Source: Phycisphaerales bacterium
GTDB taxonomy: Bacteria > Planctomycetota > Phycisphaerae > Phycisphaerales > SM1A02
Direction: 5' to 3'
Assembly (NCBI GenBank): GCA_029246705.1
Contig: JAQWMQ010000011.1
Span: 1 to 64,000, forward strand
DNA: 64,000 bases
Both the position numbers and the translations under genes were made by a program. The notes beneath the pieces were generated by a model. The model was not told the origin of the DNA and did no database searches. It saw nothing but the letters and a program-made list of their open reading frames with translations. Shown here one piece after another: positions 44,140-53,762 of this stretch. Numbering within the stretch: position 1 is the stretch's first letter; each line of letters opens with the position of its first letter.

Positions 44140-46965
44140 ATGGAAGGCTGGGCGATTTCGCCACCCGAAATGGGTGCTCGATATCTGCTTGATCCCGCCA
44201 ACGACATCAACCTCCAACGAAGCGGTGTCCTCGTACCGGGTCGGCGCGCGGGTCGGTTGCTGCGTGGAGCGTTGCTTCGGCAGTCGGATGGTTGTCTTGA
44301 ACCGCCACGGATCCTGACGCCTTCGACCTTGGTCGATGCTTTTTTCGCAGGTGACGATCATCTGCTCCCCGTTCCCGATCCGGTCGGCCTGCTCGCCTGG
44401 TCACGAACACTGGCTTCCTGCAACGAAGCATGTGAAGTGCTCTATCCAGCCAGGCCGATGGTCGATGACGTGCTTGAACACCATGCGCGAGCGCGTCGAC
44501 TCCGGTCGGTCTGTGACGAACTGGACTCGATCGGGCTCACGCCTTCCGAGGTTGCGCACGCACATGCATCCCCCGACCTCGACCAGCGATGGGAAGCGCT
44601 GCAACTGATCCGCGCGGACGCGCACCGCAGGCTGGCCGAACTCGGGTATGCAGAGTCCAGCCACATGCGCCGTGCACTGATCGATCGCGGTGCCTTGCGA
44701 TCCGATGCACCGGAGCGCCTGCTGGTACTCGCCGTCACGGACCCCGGTCCCCTGAGCTGCCGCCTCTACGAGACACTCGGAGATCGGTGCACCATCCTGG
44801 TCGATGCGCCCGACAGCGAGGCCGACACCTTCGACCAGTGGGGCCGACCCCTGCCTGAAGCCTGGTCTGAACGCCCCTCGGTTCTCGAGCTGGACGATCT
44901 CGAACTGGTCGATCGGCCCATCGAGGCTGCGGAACAGGTGCTTTCCGAACTGGGTCGCCTCCAGTTGGAGCACGGGGCGATCGTGCCCGGGCGCACCGTG
45001 ATCGGTTTGTGCGACGAGGGCTTCACCGGTGATCTGGAACGAGCCGGGCGACGCACCGGAGTGCCTCTGCGATCGGCGGTGGGCAGGCCCCTTGATCGCA
45101 GTCGAACCGGAATACTCCTCCGTGCATTGTTCGAACACCTCCGTGAACCCACCCTCGACTCCGTGGTCGGGCTGCTTCGAGTTCCGGAGTTCGAGGCGGC
45201 GCTTCTTGAGCGACTGGAAACCGACGTACCCGCTGATCCCGCTGATCCCGCTGATCCCGCTGAATCCCCAGACCTGCTCGGTCTCCTTGATGCCTGGCGA
45301 GCCGACCGGGTGGGTGCGACGCTTGCAGATCTTCGATCATGTCTCAGGGGCCCCGACAAGCGGATCGACATCACCACCCTGGGTGGGGCATACGCCCTGG
45401 TCGAGCAACGAATAGAACCATTCGCACGTGCGGTTTCGGTGCAGCAATCGGTCGATGCGCTTCTCGGGTTCCTTCGGGTGTTCAGCGAACCCCGCACCGA
45501 TGATGCCCTGCGCGATGAACTGCTTGCCGTGGTCGCCGTCATCGAGGCGATCGACTCGATGCCCGCGGATCAACCGCTGCCGGGCGGCTGCGTCTCCCTG
45601 CTCGAGATCGTGCTCTCGGAACTGAGCGTTCGACACGAGGTGCCCGAAGCGGACCCGGATGCGCTTGAACTGCTCGGATGGCTTGAACTTCGTCACGAAC
45701 CGGCACGTGACCTGGTGCTGGTGGGTCTCAACGAAGGGGGGGAGCTCACGAGTTCGCTGGCTGATGCGTGGCTTCCCGATTCACTTCGCGCCCGGCTCGG
45801 CCTGTCCCACGAAGCTCGACGTTTCGCCCGGGATGTCCATGCCTTGCATGCCCTTTCCGCGCGCACCCGCAGTCTTCGCGCAATCGTCTCGAGACACGAT
45901 GCGACCGGGAACCCGGTGCCACCGAGTCGGCTCGTGCTTGCCGCGACCGGACGGTCGCTGGCCGAACGCGTGCTCGAGCTCTTCGAGGGTCAACCGCGAA
46001 TCGCTCCCGCCGGCTCACTCGCCGGAACGCCGGAACCCGCTTCGGCGCCCGGTTTTTCCGCACCTCGACCCGAAGGGCCCCGGGTGATCGAGACGCTTTC
46101 CGTCACCGACTTCGCCTCCTGGTTGCGTTCACCGATCGATCACTGGCTTGAGCGGATGGAACGCCTCGATGAAGTCGACCCCGATGCCCTGGAACTCGAT
46201 GCCCGTCAGTTCGGCACCTTCGCACACCTGGTGGTCGAATCCCTCGGCGAGTCCTCCGCCAGGGATCTCGAGGATCCGAAGCGGATCAACCGGGTGCTCC
46301 AGGATCGACTCGACCAGTTGATTCACGCCTGTTTCGGCCGTGCACCCGCGCCCGCGATCCTCTTCCAGCGCAGAACCCTGTCCGATCGTCTGAGGGCATT
46401 CGCGGAATGGCAGGCGGAGATGGTGCGTGGAGGATGGCGGATCGAGACCATCGAATGCGATCTCGACGAACAACTGGAGATTCCCGGCGCCGATCCGGTC
46501 CGGATCCGTGGTCGCATCGATCGAATCGATCGCCACGAGAGCGGACGCCTGAGACTCATCGACTACAAGACCTCCGACAAACCGGTCGACCCCGCAGGCA
46601 AGCGCACGCGAGACGGCGTCTGGAAGGACCTGCAGCTGCCACTCTACGACCACCTGCTGCGGCGTCAGCGGGACCTGCCCGCGGAGGAGACGATCGAGCT
46701 GGGCTACATCTCCCTGTGCGCGGATCCCTCGAAGGTCGGGCTTTCGATCGCACGCGACTGGAACCCGGGCATCCTGGAGGAGGCGATCGACCAGGCACGA
46801 TCAATCGTGGGTGCGATGCGTTCGGGTGACTTCGAGGGTGGAGCACGTGGTTCGAGACCCTCGAAGAAGCTTCGTCCGATCGACCGCATCCTGCGGACCG
46901 GCGCACTCGATGTCGCCGTGACGGAACCCCATGATCCGGACCTCAAGGAGGCAGGCGCCTCATGA
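44140..46965 (+). CDS. PD-(D/E)XK nuclease family protein, AddB/RexB-like
   Basis: About 941 residues from the ATG at 44140 (the frame stays open back to a GTG at 44062; neither has a ribosome site). The AddB-like N-terminus with GVLVPGRRAGRLLRGAL is followed by an inactive helicase-like fold (no Walker A in view). The C-terminus carries a nuclease domain: GRIDRIDRHESGRLRLIDYKTSD with the catalytic D and DYK, then KDLQLPLYDHLL. With the next gene (AddA-like) it forms the AddAB recombination complex that processes double-strand breaks for RecA. A four-unit PADPADPADPAE repeat lies around 45232-45267. The stop overlaps the next ATG. Confidence 0.85.
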   Translation: MEGWAISPPEMGARYLLDPANDINLQRSGVLVPGRRAGRLLRGALLRQSDGCLEPPRILTPSTLVDAFFAGDDHLLPVPDPVGLLAWSRTLASCNEACEVLYPARPMVDDVLEHHARARRLRSVCDELDSIGLTPSEVAHAHASPDLDQRWEALQLIRADAHRRLAELGYAESSHMRRALIDRGALRSDAPERLLVLAVTDPGPLSCRLYETLGDRCTILVDAPDSEADTFDQWGRPLPEAWSERPSVLELDDLELVDRPIEAAEQVLSELGRLQLEHGAIVPGRTVIGLCDEGFTGDLERAGRRTGVPLRSAVGRPLDRSRTGILLRALFEHLREPTLDSVVGLLRVPEFEAALLERLETDVPADPADPADPAESPDLLGLLDAWRADRVGATLADLRSCLRGPDKRIDITTLGGAYALVEQRIEPFARAVSVQQSVDALLGFLRVFSEPRTDDALRDELLAVVAVIEAIDSMPADQPLPGGCVSLLEIVLSELSVRHEVPEADPDALELLGWLELRHEPARDLVLVGLNEGGELTSSLADAWLPDSLRARLGLSHEARRFARDVHALHALSARTRSLRAIVSRHDATGNPVPPSRLVLAATGRSLAERVLELFEGQPRIAPAGSLAGTPEPASAPGFSAPRPEGPRVIETLSVTDFASWLRSPIDHWLERMERLDEVDPDALELDARQFGTFAHLVVESLGESSARDLEDPKRINRVLQDRLDQLIHACFGRAPAPAILFQRRTLSDRLRAFAEWQAEMVRGGWRIETIECDLDEQLEIPGADPVRIRGRIDRIDRHESGRLRLIDYKTSDKPVDPAGKRTRDGVWKDLQLPLYDHLLRRQRDLPAEETIELGYISLCADPSKVGLSIARDWNPGILEEAIDQARSIVGAMRSGDFEGGARGSRPSKKLRPIDRILRTGALDVAVTEPHDPDLKEAGAS
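45232..45267. repeat. in-frame 9-bp tandem repeat inside addB-like gene
   Basis: GCTGATCCC is repeated three times perfectly (45232-45258), and a fourth diverged unit follows. It encodes Ala-Asp-Pro, giving a short flexible linker. Copy-number change would be in frame. Confidence 0.9.
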
Positions 46966-49900
46966 GTTCCTCCATGGAAGCACGGCATCAGAGAATCCTC
47001 GCCTCCGCTGGCACGGGCAAGACCTACCAGCTGACTTCGCGGTACCTCCAGCTCGTCCTCGAGGGGGCGGACCCCCGAACGATCCTCGCCACGACATTCA
47101 CCCGTGCGGCTGCCGCCGAGATCCGTACCCGTATCCTCGGTACCGCGGCTCGAGCCCTGATCGATGATGACAAGCGAATCGAACTGGCCGGTCGTACCGG
47201 GCGGCCGGATCTCTCCCCGGCCGAGCTGGAACGTCTGCTGCAGCTGTTGGTGACCAACCTCCTCGGTCTTCAGATCAAGACGATCGACAGTACCTTCGCC
47301 GGCATCGCCGGTGCTGCGGCTCCGGAGCTGGGGCTTCCCGATGGACTGGGGATCCTCGAGTCGGACGAGCAGGCCGGGCTCGAGCACCGAGCGCTTGCGC
47401 TGGCTCTCGAAGGGGCGACCGAAGCCGGTCGTGACGAGTCCTTCCTCGGCGCACTGGACGCCCTCGGCAAGGGTGGGGGAGCCGGACGTTCGATCGTCCA
47501 GCTGTTCCACTCGATCATCGACAAGAGCCTCATGACCTATCACGACGCCGGTGGTGATCCTGCGCCCTGGCGCTGGCGTGTCCCCCTCGATGAAGCGCCA
47601 CTGGACCTGATGGCGCTGGTCGATCGACTGCAAGGGCACGCGGCAACCAGGGAAGCTTCGATCGGCAAGCGCGATGTCCTGTGCAAGGCGATCCTCAAGC
47701 TCGCCGAAGAGCTCGAGGTCCTCTCCGCCGATCACCCCGCGGGCGAACTCGCGCTCGATGACTGGGAGAAGCTCTTCAAGAGCGGCATCGCGAACAAGGT
47801 GCTCAAGGGCGAGGCCACGTTCAACCGCTGTGAAATCGATTCGGAGCTTCGGTCACTGGTCGCTCCCCTGGTCGATCGCATGCACGCCACCGCCCTGGTC
47901 GACTACGCGAATCGAACCGGGTCGACCTACTACCTGCTGCACCTCTTCGCCGAGGCACGGGAATCGATCCGAAGCCGGCTTGGTGTCGCCACCTTCGCCG
48001 ACGTGGTTCGGCTCCTGCGTGGCACGAACAACGCGCTGCTCCGACAGGACATCTGGTTTCGACTCGATGCCCGGGTGCAGCACCTGATGCTCGATGAATT
48101 CCAGGACACCTCCCTGGCCCAGTGGAAGGTCCTGCAACCGCTGGCCGAGGAGATCGTCTCCGACGGTTCCGGTGAACGGTCCTTCTTCTGCGTCGGTGAC
48201 GTGAAGCAGTCGATCTACGGATGGCGGGGGGGACTGCCCGGCATCCTCGAGCATCTGGACCGGATGATCCGCCCCGATGGAGCGCCGGTGGCGTTGTCGG
48301 ACACCCTGCTTGCACGCAGCTACCGGTCCTCGCCTGAAGTGCTCGAGGCGGTGAACCTCGTCTTCGGCGGTCTCTCGAGCAATGCCGCACTCGACGGAGA
48401 TGAACGACCAGCCGCTGAGTCCTTGGCGAGTCAGTGGGATCCACATGAAGCGGCCAGGACGGATCTTCCCGGCTGCGTCGAACTGCATGCCTTCGAGACG
48501 CGTGGCTGCAAGGCTGCCGAGGTGACGCAGCTCGCTGCCGAGGAAGCGGCTCGTCTGGCCGCGTCACTCCATGCGGCGTGCCCGGGGCGCTCGATCGGGG
48601 TGCTCGCTCCACGCAATGACACCGTCGGGTCGGTGGTGGCACGACTTCGGGCCATGGGTATCGAGGCGACCGGCGAAGGGGGCGGGTCGTTCCTCGACTG
48701 CGGGGCCACCGTGGTCATGCTGGACGCCCTGCACCTGGCCAGCCATCCCGCTGCTCGAGCGGCAGCCTTCAACGTCCGGTCCTCTCCGCTGGGTGACCTG
48801 CTCGGGCTGCACGCCAGGGGCGATGCGGTCGAGGTTTCCCGCGCCATGCGTCGTGCCTTCGCCGCCCGTGGAATCGCCCGAACCCTCGAGGCATGGGAAG
48901 TCGCGCTCGCCGGGCAGCTCGATCGGCGAGAGACCGCCCGTGTCCAGCGGCTGGTGGTCGAGGTCGATCGGCTCGAACAGGCTGGTGAGCTGGAACCTGC
49001 CCGACTCGCTCGACTGCTCGAAAGAACCCGACTGGACGAGCCTGGTGACGATGCGATCCGGGTCATGACGATTCACAAGTCGAAAGGGCTCGAGTTCGAC
49101 CTGGTGATCATGACCGGGCTCGAGGGCAAGCTCTTTTCCAACCCGGCTCTCGCCTGGGAACGCCCGCTTCCTCCGGGTGACATCCAGCGGGTCTTCCGCT
49201 GGACCAACGAGGTGCTCCGGCCGCCGGTCGTCGAACCCCTGCATGAAACCGCTCGACTCGAGCTGGTTCGCGAGCGCCTCTGCCAGCTCTACGTCGCCAT
49301 GACGCGTGCGCGATCGGGCTTGTTCATGCTGGTGGGTTCACCACCGGCAAAGGGCAAGAAGGAACCTGCGAGCATGGCCGGCGTGCTGCGGAGCGGCCTC
49401 GCCGGAATCGGTATCGACGCCACATCGGCATCGCTGCCCGAAGTCGGCCTGCTTGCTCGATTGGGTGAGCGCGCCGCGCTGGCTCCGAACAGCGATGAGA
49501 TCCCGGGCGCCCGTACCGAGCTGGCTCCGGCACCAGGGATCGTGGTCGATGGTGCCTCCGGCGATCGTCCTGCTCCCGCGCTGCCACCCTCCGGCATCGC
49601 ACGGTCGCCCCATCCCGTCGGGCTTCTCGCCCCGGATGCCCGACAAGCCGCCCTGATGGGAACGGCCTGGCACCATCTCATGGAGCAGGTCGAATGGATT
49701 GAATCATGGCATGACACCGGTGAGCTCGACGATCGGGCCCTTGTGGCTCTACTTCGCGAGCGGATGCCTGGCGCCAGCCCCGCCTGGTGTGCCGATCGGG
49801 TCAAGGGGTTCCGCCATGCGCTGGAACACCCCGAGGTGCGTGCTTCGCTCTCAAAGACCGTTTTCGGTCACGAAACCCCCGTTTGTGTCCGTCGGGAATG

Positions 49901-50207
49901 GCGTTGGCTCGGGTCCGGGCCCGGTGGCGCACCTCGGGAAGGGGTCATCGACCGGGTGGTCCTCGGCGTGAAACCCGATGGTCCCGCGAAGGCCCTGATC
50001 ATCGATTGGAAGACCGACCAAGTGCCGGCGGGGGCGCATGCCGAGCACGCGGAGCGCTATCGCGAGCAGATGGCAAGCTACCGAGCCGCGGTTGCCGCCC
50101 TGGAAGGCCTCGACCCGGATCAGGTGGAGACCCGGCTGGTCTTTCTCCGGGATGGCACCAGTGTGGAACTGAAGTTGGAAGCCGACCAGAAACGTATCAG
50201 TGACTGA
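46962..50207 (+). CDS. UvrD-family helicase-nuclease, AddA/RexA-like
   Basis: 1081 residues. Superfamily 1 helicase motifs in order: Walker A ASAGTGKT (about 14-21), motif Ia TTFTRAAAAEIRTRI, Walker B LDEFQDTS, motif III VGDVKQSIYGWRGG, motif V VMTIHKSKGLEFDLV and VI YVAMTRAR. The C-terminal nuclease has GVIDRVV, LIIDWKTD and YREQMASYRAAV. It unwinds and degrades DNA ends with AddB until Chi. The start at 46962 overlaps the addB-like stop (ATGA), so the two subunits are coupled. Confidence 0.93.
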   Translation: MSSSMEARHQRILASAGTGKTYQLTSRYLQLVLEGADPRTILATTFTRAAAAEIRTRILGTAARALIDDDKRIELAGRTGRPDLSPAELERLLQLLVTNLLGLQIKTIDSTFAGIAGAAAPELGLPDGLGILESDEQAGLEHRALALALEGATEAGRDESFLGALDALGKGGGAGRSIVQLFHSIIDKSLMTYHDAGGDPAPWRWRVPLDEAPLDLMALVDRLQGHAATREASIGKRDVLCKAILKLAEELEVLSADHPAGELALDDWEKLFKSGIANKVLKGEATFNRCEIDSELRSLVAPLVDRMHATALVDYANRTGSTYYLLHLFAEARESIRSRLGVATFADVVRLLRGTNNALLRQDIWFRLDARVQHLMLDEFQDTSLAQWKVLQPLAEEIVSDGSGERSFFCVGDVKQSIYGWRGGLPGILEHLDRMIRPDGAPVALSDTLLARSYRSSPEVLEAVNLVFGGLSSNAALDGDERPAAESLASQWDPHEAARTDLPGCVELHAFETRGCKAAEVTQLAAEEAARLAASLHAACPGRSIGVLAPRNDTVGSVVARLRAMGIEATGEGGGSFLDCGATVVMLDALHLASHPAARAAAFNVRSSPLGDLLGLHARGDAVEVSRAMRRAFAARGIARTLEAWEVALAGQLDRRETARVQRLVVEVDRLEQAGELEPARLARLLERTRLDEPGDDAIRVMTIHKSKGLEFDLVIMTGLEGKLFSNPALAWERPLPPGDIQRVFRWTNEVLRPPVVEPLHETARLELVRERLCQLYVAMTRARSGLFMLVGSPPAKGKKEPASMAGVLRSGLAGIGIDATSASLPEVGLLARLGERAALAPNSDEIPGARTELAPAPGIVVDGASGDRPAPALPPSGIARSPHPVGLLAPDARQAALMGTAWHHLMEQVEWIESWHDTGELDDRALVALLRERMPGASPAWCADRVKGFRHALEHPEVRASLSKTVFGHETPVCVRREWRWLGSGPGGAPREGVIDRVVLGVKPDGPAKALIIDWKTDQVPAGAHAEHAERYREQMASYRAAVAALEGLDPDQVETRLVFLRDGTSVELKLEADQKRISD

Positions 50208-50267
50208 TGCGGGCTGCTACCATCGTGCCCTCTTCATCCCCCAGCAGAACTTTCACGAGAGGTAGCG

Positions 50268-51917
50268 ATGCCGACGGTCACCATCAACGGCACCAAGGTC
50301 GAGTTCGAACCTGGCATTTCAGTGTTGCAGCTGGCGATCGATCACGGTCTCGAGATCCCGCACTACTGCTACCACCAGTCGCTGAGCGTTCCGGCCAACT
50401 GCCGGATCTGCCTCGCCGAGATCTGGCAGCCGAACGCTCGAAACGACAACAAGCTCGAGTATCTCGGAAAGCTCGTGCCGACCTGCTCCACCCCGGCATC
50501 GGACGGCATGGTCGTCTACACCGATTCCCCTCGTGCGATCGCCAACCAGAAGTCCGTGATGGAACTTCTGCTCATCAACCACCCGGTCGACTGCCCGGTC
50601 TGCGACCAGGCCGGCGAGTGCCACCTCCAGGACTATTCCTACCAGTACGGTCGCGGCGAGAGCCGATTCCAGGAAGACAAGAACAAGCAGCCCAAGAAGG
50701 ATCTCGGCCCCAACGTGCTGCTGTATTCCGACCGCTGCATCATGTGCACCCGTTGCGTCCGATTCACGCGGGAAGTCACCGGTACCGCCGAGCTGATGGT
50801 CGAGGGACGTGGCTCGCACAACCAGATCGACGTCTTTCCCGGCCTGGCTCTCGACAACGAGCTTTCGGCGAACGTGATCGACCTCTGCCCGGTCGGCGCA
50901 CTCCTGGACAAGGACTTCCTCTTCCAGCAGCGGGTCTGGTTCCTCAAGAAGAGTGCCTGCATCGACGGTATCACCGCCAGCGGTGACAACCTCTTCGTCG
51001 AACACAACGAAGGCACGATCTACCGTGTGAAGCCACGTCGCAACGATGACATCAACCAGTGGTGGATCACCGACGAGGTGCGTTACGGCTGGAAATTCAT
51101 CCATTCCGAGGATCGCCACGACATGCCCCGAATCGCGGGGGAGGATCCCTTCGAGGTCGAACAGGCGCGTGAGGCCTGGTCGATCGCCGAGCATGAGACC
51201 AATCGCCTCGCGATGAGTGCGGTCGAGGCGGGCGACAGACTTGCCTTGATGGTCAGCCCCATGCTCACCTGCGAGGATGCGTTCCTCCTGGTCGAATGGG
51301 CGCGCAAGCTCGACCCCCAGGCGATCATTGGCGTTGGTCCCGTGCCGTTCAAGGGCGAGGACAAGACCTTCGGTGGCGGCTTCACGGTCAGTTCGGAAAA
51401 GGCACCCAATGCCCGAGGTGTCCGTCGCGTGCTGGGTGCGGTCGCACCCGGTTTCCTCGAATCCGATGACTTCATGGGAGCCCTCGGCAAGGGCGTTGGT
51501 TGCATCGCCCTGACCGGCGGCTATCCGAGTACGTGGGTCACCGAACCCATGGTCGAGGCGGTGGGGGACACGCCGTTGATCATGATGGATCTCCTGCCCA
51601 ATCGACTCACCGACCGAGCGGCGGTACTCCTGCCCACCGCATCATGGACCGAAAAGGCCGGAACGTTTGAAAATCGTGACGGAGTCCTCCAGTGCTTCGA
51701 GCGTGCGATCAACCCACTCGACTACTGCAAGGGCGAGAATCAGATCGCCCTGGACCTGGTGACCTCGCTCGAGGACACCTCCTCGCCCGGCTACGACGCA
51801 GAGGCGGTTCGAAGACGAATGGCTGAGATCAAGGGGCTCGAGTCCCTTGCCGGCCTCGAACTGCCCACGGTCTCCGACGCACCGGTCGAAAGTGACATGA
51901 TGCTGATCGACCTCTAG
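50268..51917 (+). CDS. nuoG: NADH-quinone oxidoreductase subunit G, short form
   Basis: 549 residues; E. coli NuoG is about 900, so the molybdopterin-type domain is shortened. The N-terminal 2Fe-2S site uses C34, C45, C48 and C73. The N5-type cluster uses H105, C109, C112 and C118 (HPVDCPVCDQAGEC). The next ferredoxin motif is DRCIMCTRC (157/160/163) with C207 in DLCPVG. The remainder has the Complex I subunit G fold with ATASGDN-type segments. Good upstream site GAGAGG about 6 bases before ATG. It is the only nuo gene in the window; subunits E, F and H must be elsewhere. It is also possible that it serves a different NAD-linked complex such as a hydrogenase. Confidence 0.85.
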   Translation: MPTVTINGTKVEFEPGISVLQLAIDHGLEIPHYCYHQSLSVPANCRICLAEIWQPNARNDNKLEYLGKLVPTCSTPASDGMVVYTDSPRAIANQKSVMELLLINHPVDCPVCDQAGECHLQDYSYQYGRGESRFQEDKNKQPKKDLGPNVLLYSDRCIMCTRCVRFTREVTGTAELMVEGRGSHNQIDVFPGLALDNELSANVIDLCPVGALLDKDFLFQQRVWFLKKSACIDGITASGDNLFVEHNEGTIYRVKPRRNDDINQWWITDEVRYGWKFIHSEDRHDMPRIAGEDPFEVEQAREAWSIAEHETNRLAMSAVEAGDRLALMVSPMLTCEDAFLLVEWARKLDPQAIIGVGPVPFKGEDKTFGGGFTVSSEKAPNARGVRRVLGAVAPGFLESDDFMGALGKGVGCIALTGGYPSTWVTEPMVEAVGDTPLIMMDLLPNRLTDRAAVLLPTASWTEKAGTFENRDGVLQCFERAINPLDYCKGENQIALDLVTSLEDTSSPGYDAEAVRRRMAEIKGLESLAGLELPTVSDAPVESDMMLIDL

Positions 51918-52123
51918 CAGGTCATCACCCGGATCATCACGCGATCCGCTCAGATCGGCTTGGCCTCGGAGTCTCACGCTCCGATCGGCAATCAGAGACA
52001 ATTTCTCGAATCCACGGTGCTCTCGAGCAATGAACCTGCCTGGAGTCCCGCACACCCGCCAGGGACGGGTGGCCGTATCACGGTTTTTTTGTGATCGACA
52101 ATACAGGAAAAGGGATTTCTCAA

Positions 52124-52678
52124 ATGCAGTCATCATTGTCCGGACGCTAGGCGTCCGCTTGTGTCGCCTCAATCGTCCTCTTCGGTCTTGCCGCCACCTC
52201 GACGGCCTACGCCGACATCGATCTCGACTTCGATGGCATCCAGTTCGTAGGTGCTGAATTCGGACTCGTGGAAGAGGCGATCGAAGGCAGCCTCTCCAAC
52301 GCCTTCGGTGATTTCGTCCTCGACGAGGAGGGTGTCGATTTCACCTGGGCCGACGACCTCACCATCCTGGTCGCCAATGACGACCTGTCTGAAATCCTGG
52401 TTCAGATCGGTGGGTTTTCCGACTTCGGCGCTGGAGTCAAGTATGGCTGGCCAACGGGTCAGGCCGGGGCTGCCGGCACCTTGGGCGGTGGTGATGTCCC
52501 CATCGTCCCCATCGATGTTTCAGGCTATGCCCTGTGGATCGGTAATGGCTACGCACAAGGCGGCCTGGGTATCTGGAGTGGTGAAATCCAGCTCAGTGGG
52601 ATCAGCGCGATACCGGTTCCCGGCACCTTGGCAGTTTTCGGACTTGCGTTTCCCTTGGCACGTCGTCGAAGGGCTTGA
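52124..52678 (+). pseudogene. PEP-CTERM-type protein gene with an in-frame stop in its signal peptide
   Basis: ATG at 52124 has AGGGA 8 bases upstream. The ninth codon is TAG (52148-52150), yet reading on in the same frame gives a perfect export signal (CVASIVLFGLAATSTAYA) followed by a mature protein and a PEP-CTERM-type end (IPVPGTLAVFGLAFPLARRRR). The downstream in-frame GTG at 52268 would remove the signal peptide entirely. So this is probably a gene inactivated by a single-base nonsense change, or a sequencing error; suppression is also possible. The product would be a small secreted beta-rich protein sorted by an exosortase. Confidence 0.7.
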
Positions 52679-53047
52679 GGCCCTTCTTGGGGCGTATTGG
52701 CCCCGGAAAAGCCTGATCAGAGGCTCAAAGAGGCTCAAATAGTGCCTTCCTGGGCCCATTTCAGGCCATCAGGCTGATTATTTGATCGTGCGGCTGGCCC
52801 TCGAAAACTGCAATTGAATCAGTAATGGAGCTTCTACCTCGAATTCCTTCAACTCATTGCTTGCGTCTTGAGTAAATCTGCTTACCCTCATACATAGTGA
52901 CCGAGATGTTTGAGTCGGCTCTTCTAGAGAGAGAGCCTCTACATTTTGAGGGCTTGAAATAAGGGACTGGTTCTGCCGTTTGGTCGGTAGGCGTAAGAAA
53001 GTTTTTCTGTATGTTTGGACATATCCCCAGAGAAGGAGACTCCCCAA
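52679..53047. other. 369-bp non-coding gap between two PEP-CTERM-type genes
   Basis: No gene on either strand. It contains the direct repeat AGAGGCTCAA, the promoter at 52868-52896, an inverted GGCTCT...AGAGCC around 52916-52936, and the ribosome site AAGGAG just before 53048. It is noticeably AT-rich compared with the flanking genes. Confidence 0.5.
52868..52896 (+). promoter_or_regulatory. putative sigma-70 promoter of the PEP-CTERM gene at 53048
   Basis: TTGAGT (52868-52873), a 17-base spacer and TACATA (52891-52896) fit the -35/-10 pattern. The leader would be about 145 bases long. It lies in the 369-base gap 52679-53047, which otherwise holds an AGAGGCTCAA direct repeat near 52720-52740 and a small hairpin around the stop of the previous gene. 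Confidence 0.5.
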
Positions 53048-53605
53048 ATGAATACTCGATTTGTTCTTAGTGCAGCAGGTGTTTCTGCTGCCGCAATTGG
53101 TGGCGCTGCTACGGCAGACATCACCGCCAACATCACTGCTACTTCCCTGCTTGGTGGCGAGTACACCACCGTCAGCCTGGGCAGCGTCAGCGGCTCGATC
53201 ACGTCGATCGGCTACCGCTACGTCTGGGAAAACAACACCGGTGACTCCAGCTGGGGTTCCGACATGATCTTCGGTGCTTCCGACGGCTTCAATGGCGTGT
53301 CCATTGGTGGCTACAACGGATACCTGAGCTCGATCGTCGGCGGCAGCTCCAGCATGTGGACCTTCGGTGGCGCCATCAACGGTGCACCCACTGATGGTTC
53401 CTACAGCGGACTGAACGTCCTCGGTAGCGCCGTCGCACTGAGTGGTGACGCTCAGGCCATCATGGCCAACGGTTGGCTGGCCTCAGCCGGCACCACGACT
53501 TCGCTCGAAGTCACGTTCTACGGCCTCAACGCGGTTCCTGCTCCTGGTGCTCTTGCACTGCTCGGTCTTGCAGGCCTCGCCGGCGGTACCCGTCGACGCA
53601 AGTGA
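53048..53605 (+). CDS. PEP-CTERM-type secreted protein
   Basis: 185 residues from the ATG at 53048 with AAGGAG 8 bases upstream. Signal peptide MNTRFVLSAAGVSAAAIGGAATA. The mature part is Gly/Ser/Thr-rich, beta-strand forming, with no Cys, and resembles small secreted adhesins. The C-terminus VPAPGALALLGLAGLAGG followed by TRRRK is a PEP-CTERM sorting signal variant, so an exosortase is expected elsewhere. A strong bidirectional terminator lies 41 bases after the stop. The gene at 52124-52678 ends in a similar signal. Confidence 0.85.
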   Translation: MNTRFVLSAAGVSAAAIGGAATADITANITATSLLGGEYTTVSLGSVSGSITSIGYRYVWENNTGDSSWGSDMIFGASDGFNGVSIGGYNGYLSSIVGGSSSMWTFGGAINGAPTDGSYSGLNVLGSAVALSGDAQAIMANGWLASAGTTTSLEVTFYGLNAVPAPGALALLGLAGLAGGTRRRK

Positions 53606-53646
53606 AGTCGAGACCCCGTACTTCGTACGGTGGTCCTCCTCAGATC

Positions 53647-53682
53647 AAAAAGAGACCAGTTCTTCGGAACTGGTCTCTTTTT
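53647..53682. terminator. bidirectional intrinsic terminator
   Basis: A perfect 16-bp stem closes a TTCG tetraloop. A-tracts on one side and T-tracts on the other make it work in both directions. It separates the PEP-CTERM gene (plus) from the sulfotransferase gene (minus). Confidence 0.9.
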
Positions 53683-53762
53683 ACATCGGTTTTTATATCG
53701 GTGGATTCAAGCGACCGACGGCATGGGACAGCGCCCGATGTTCTGCCGGATCCCTTCGGCGG

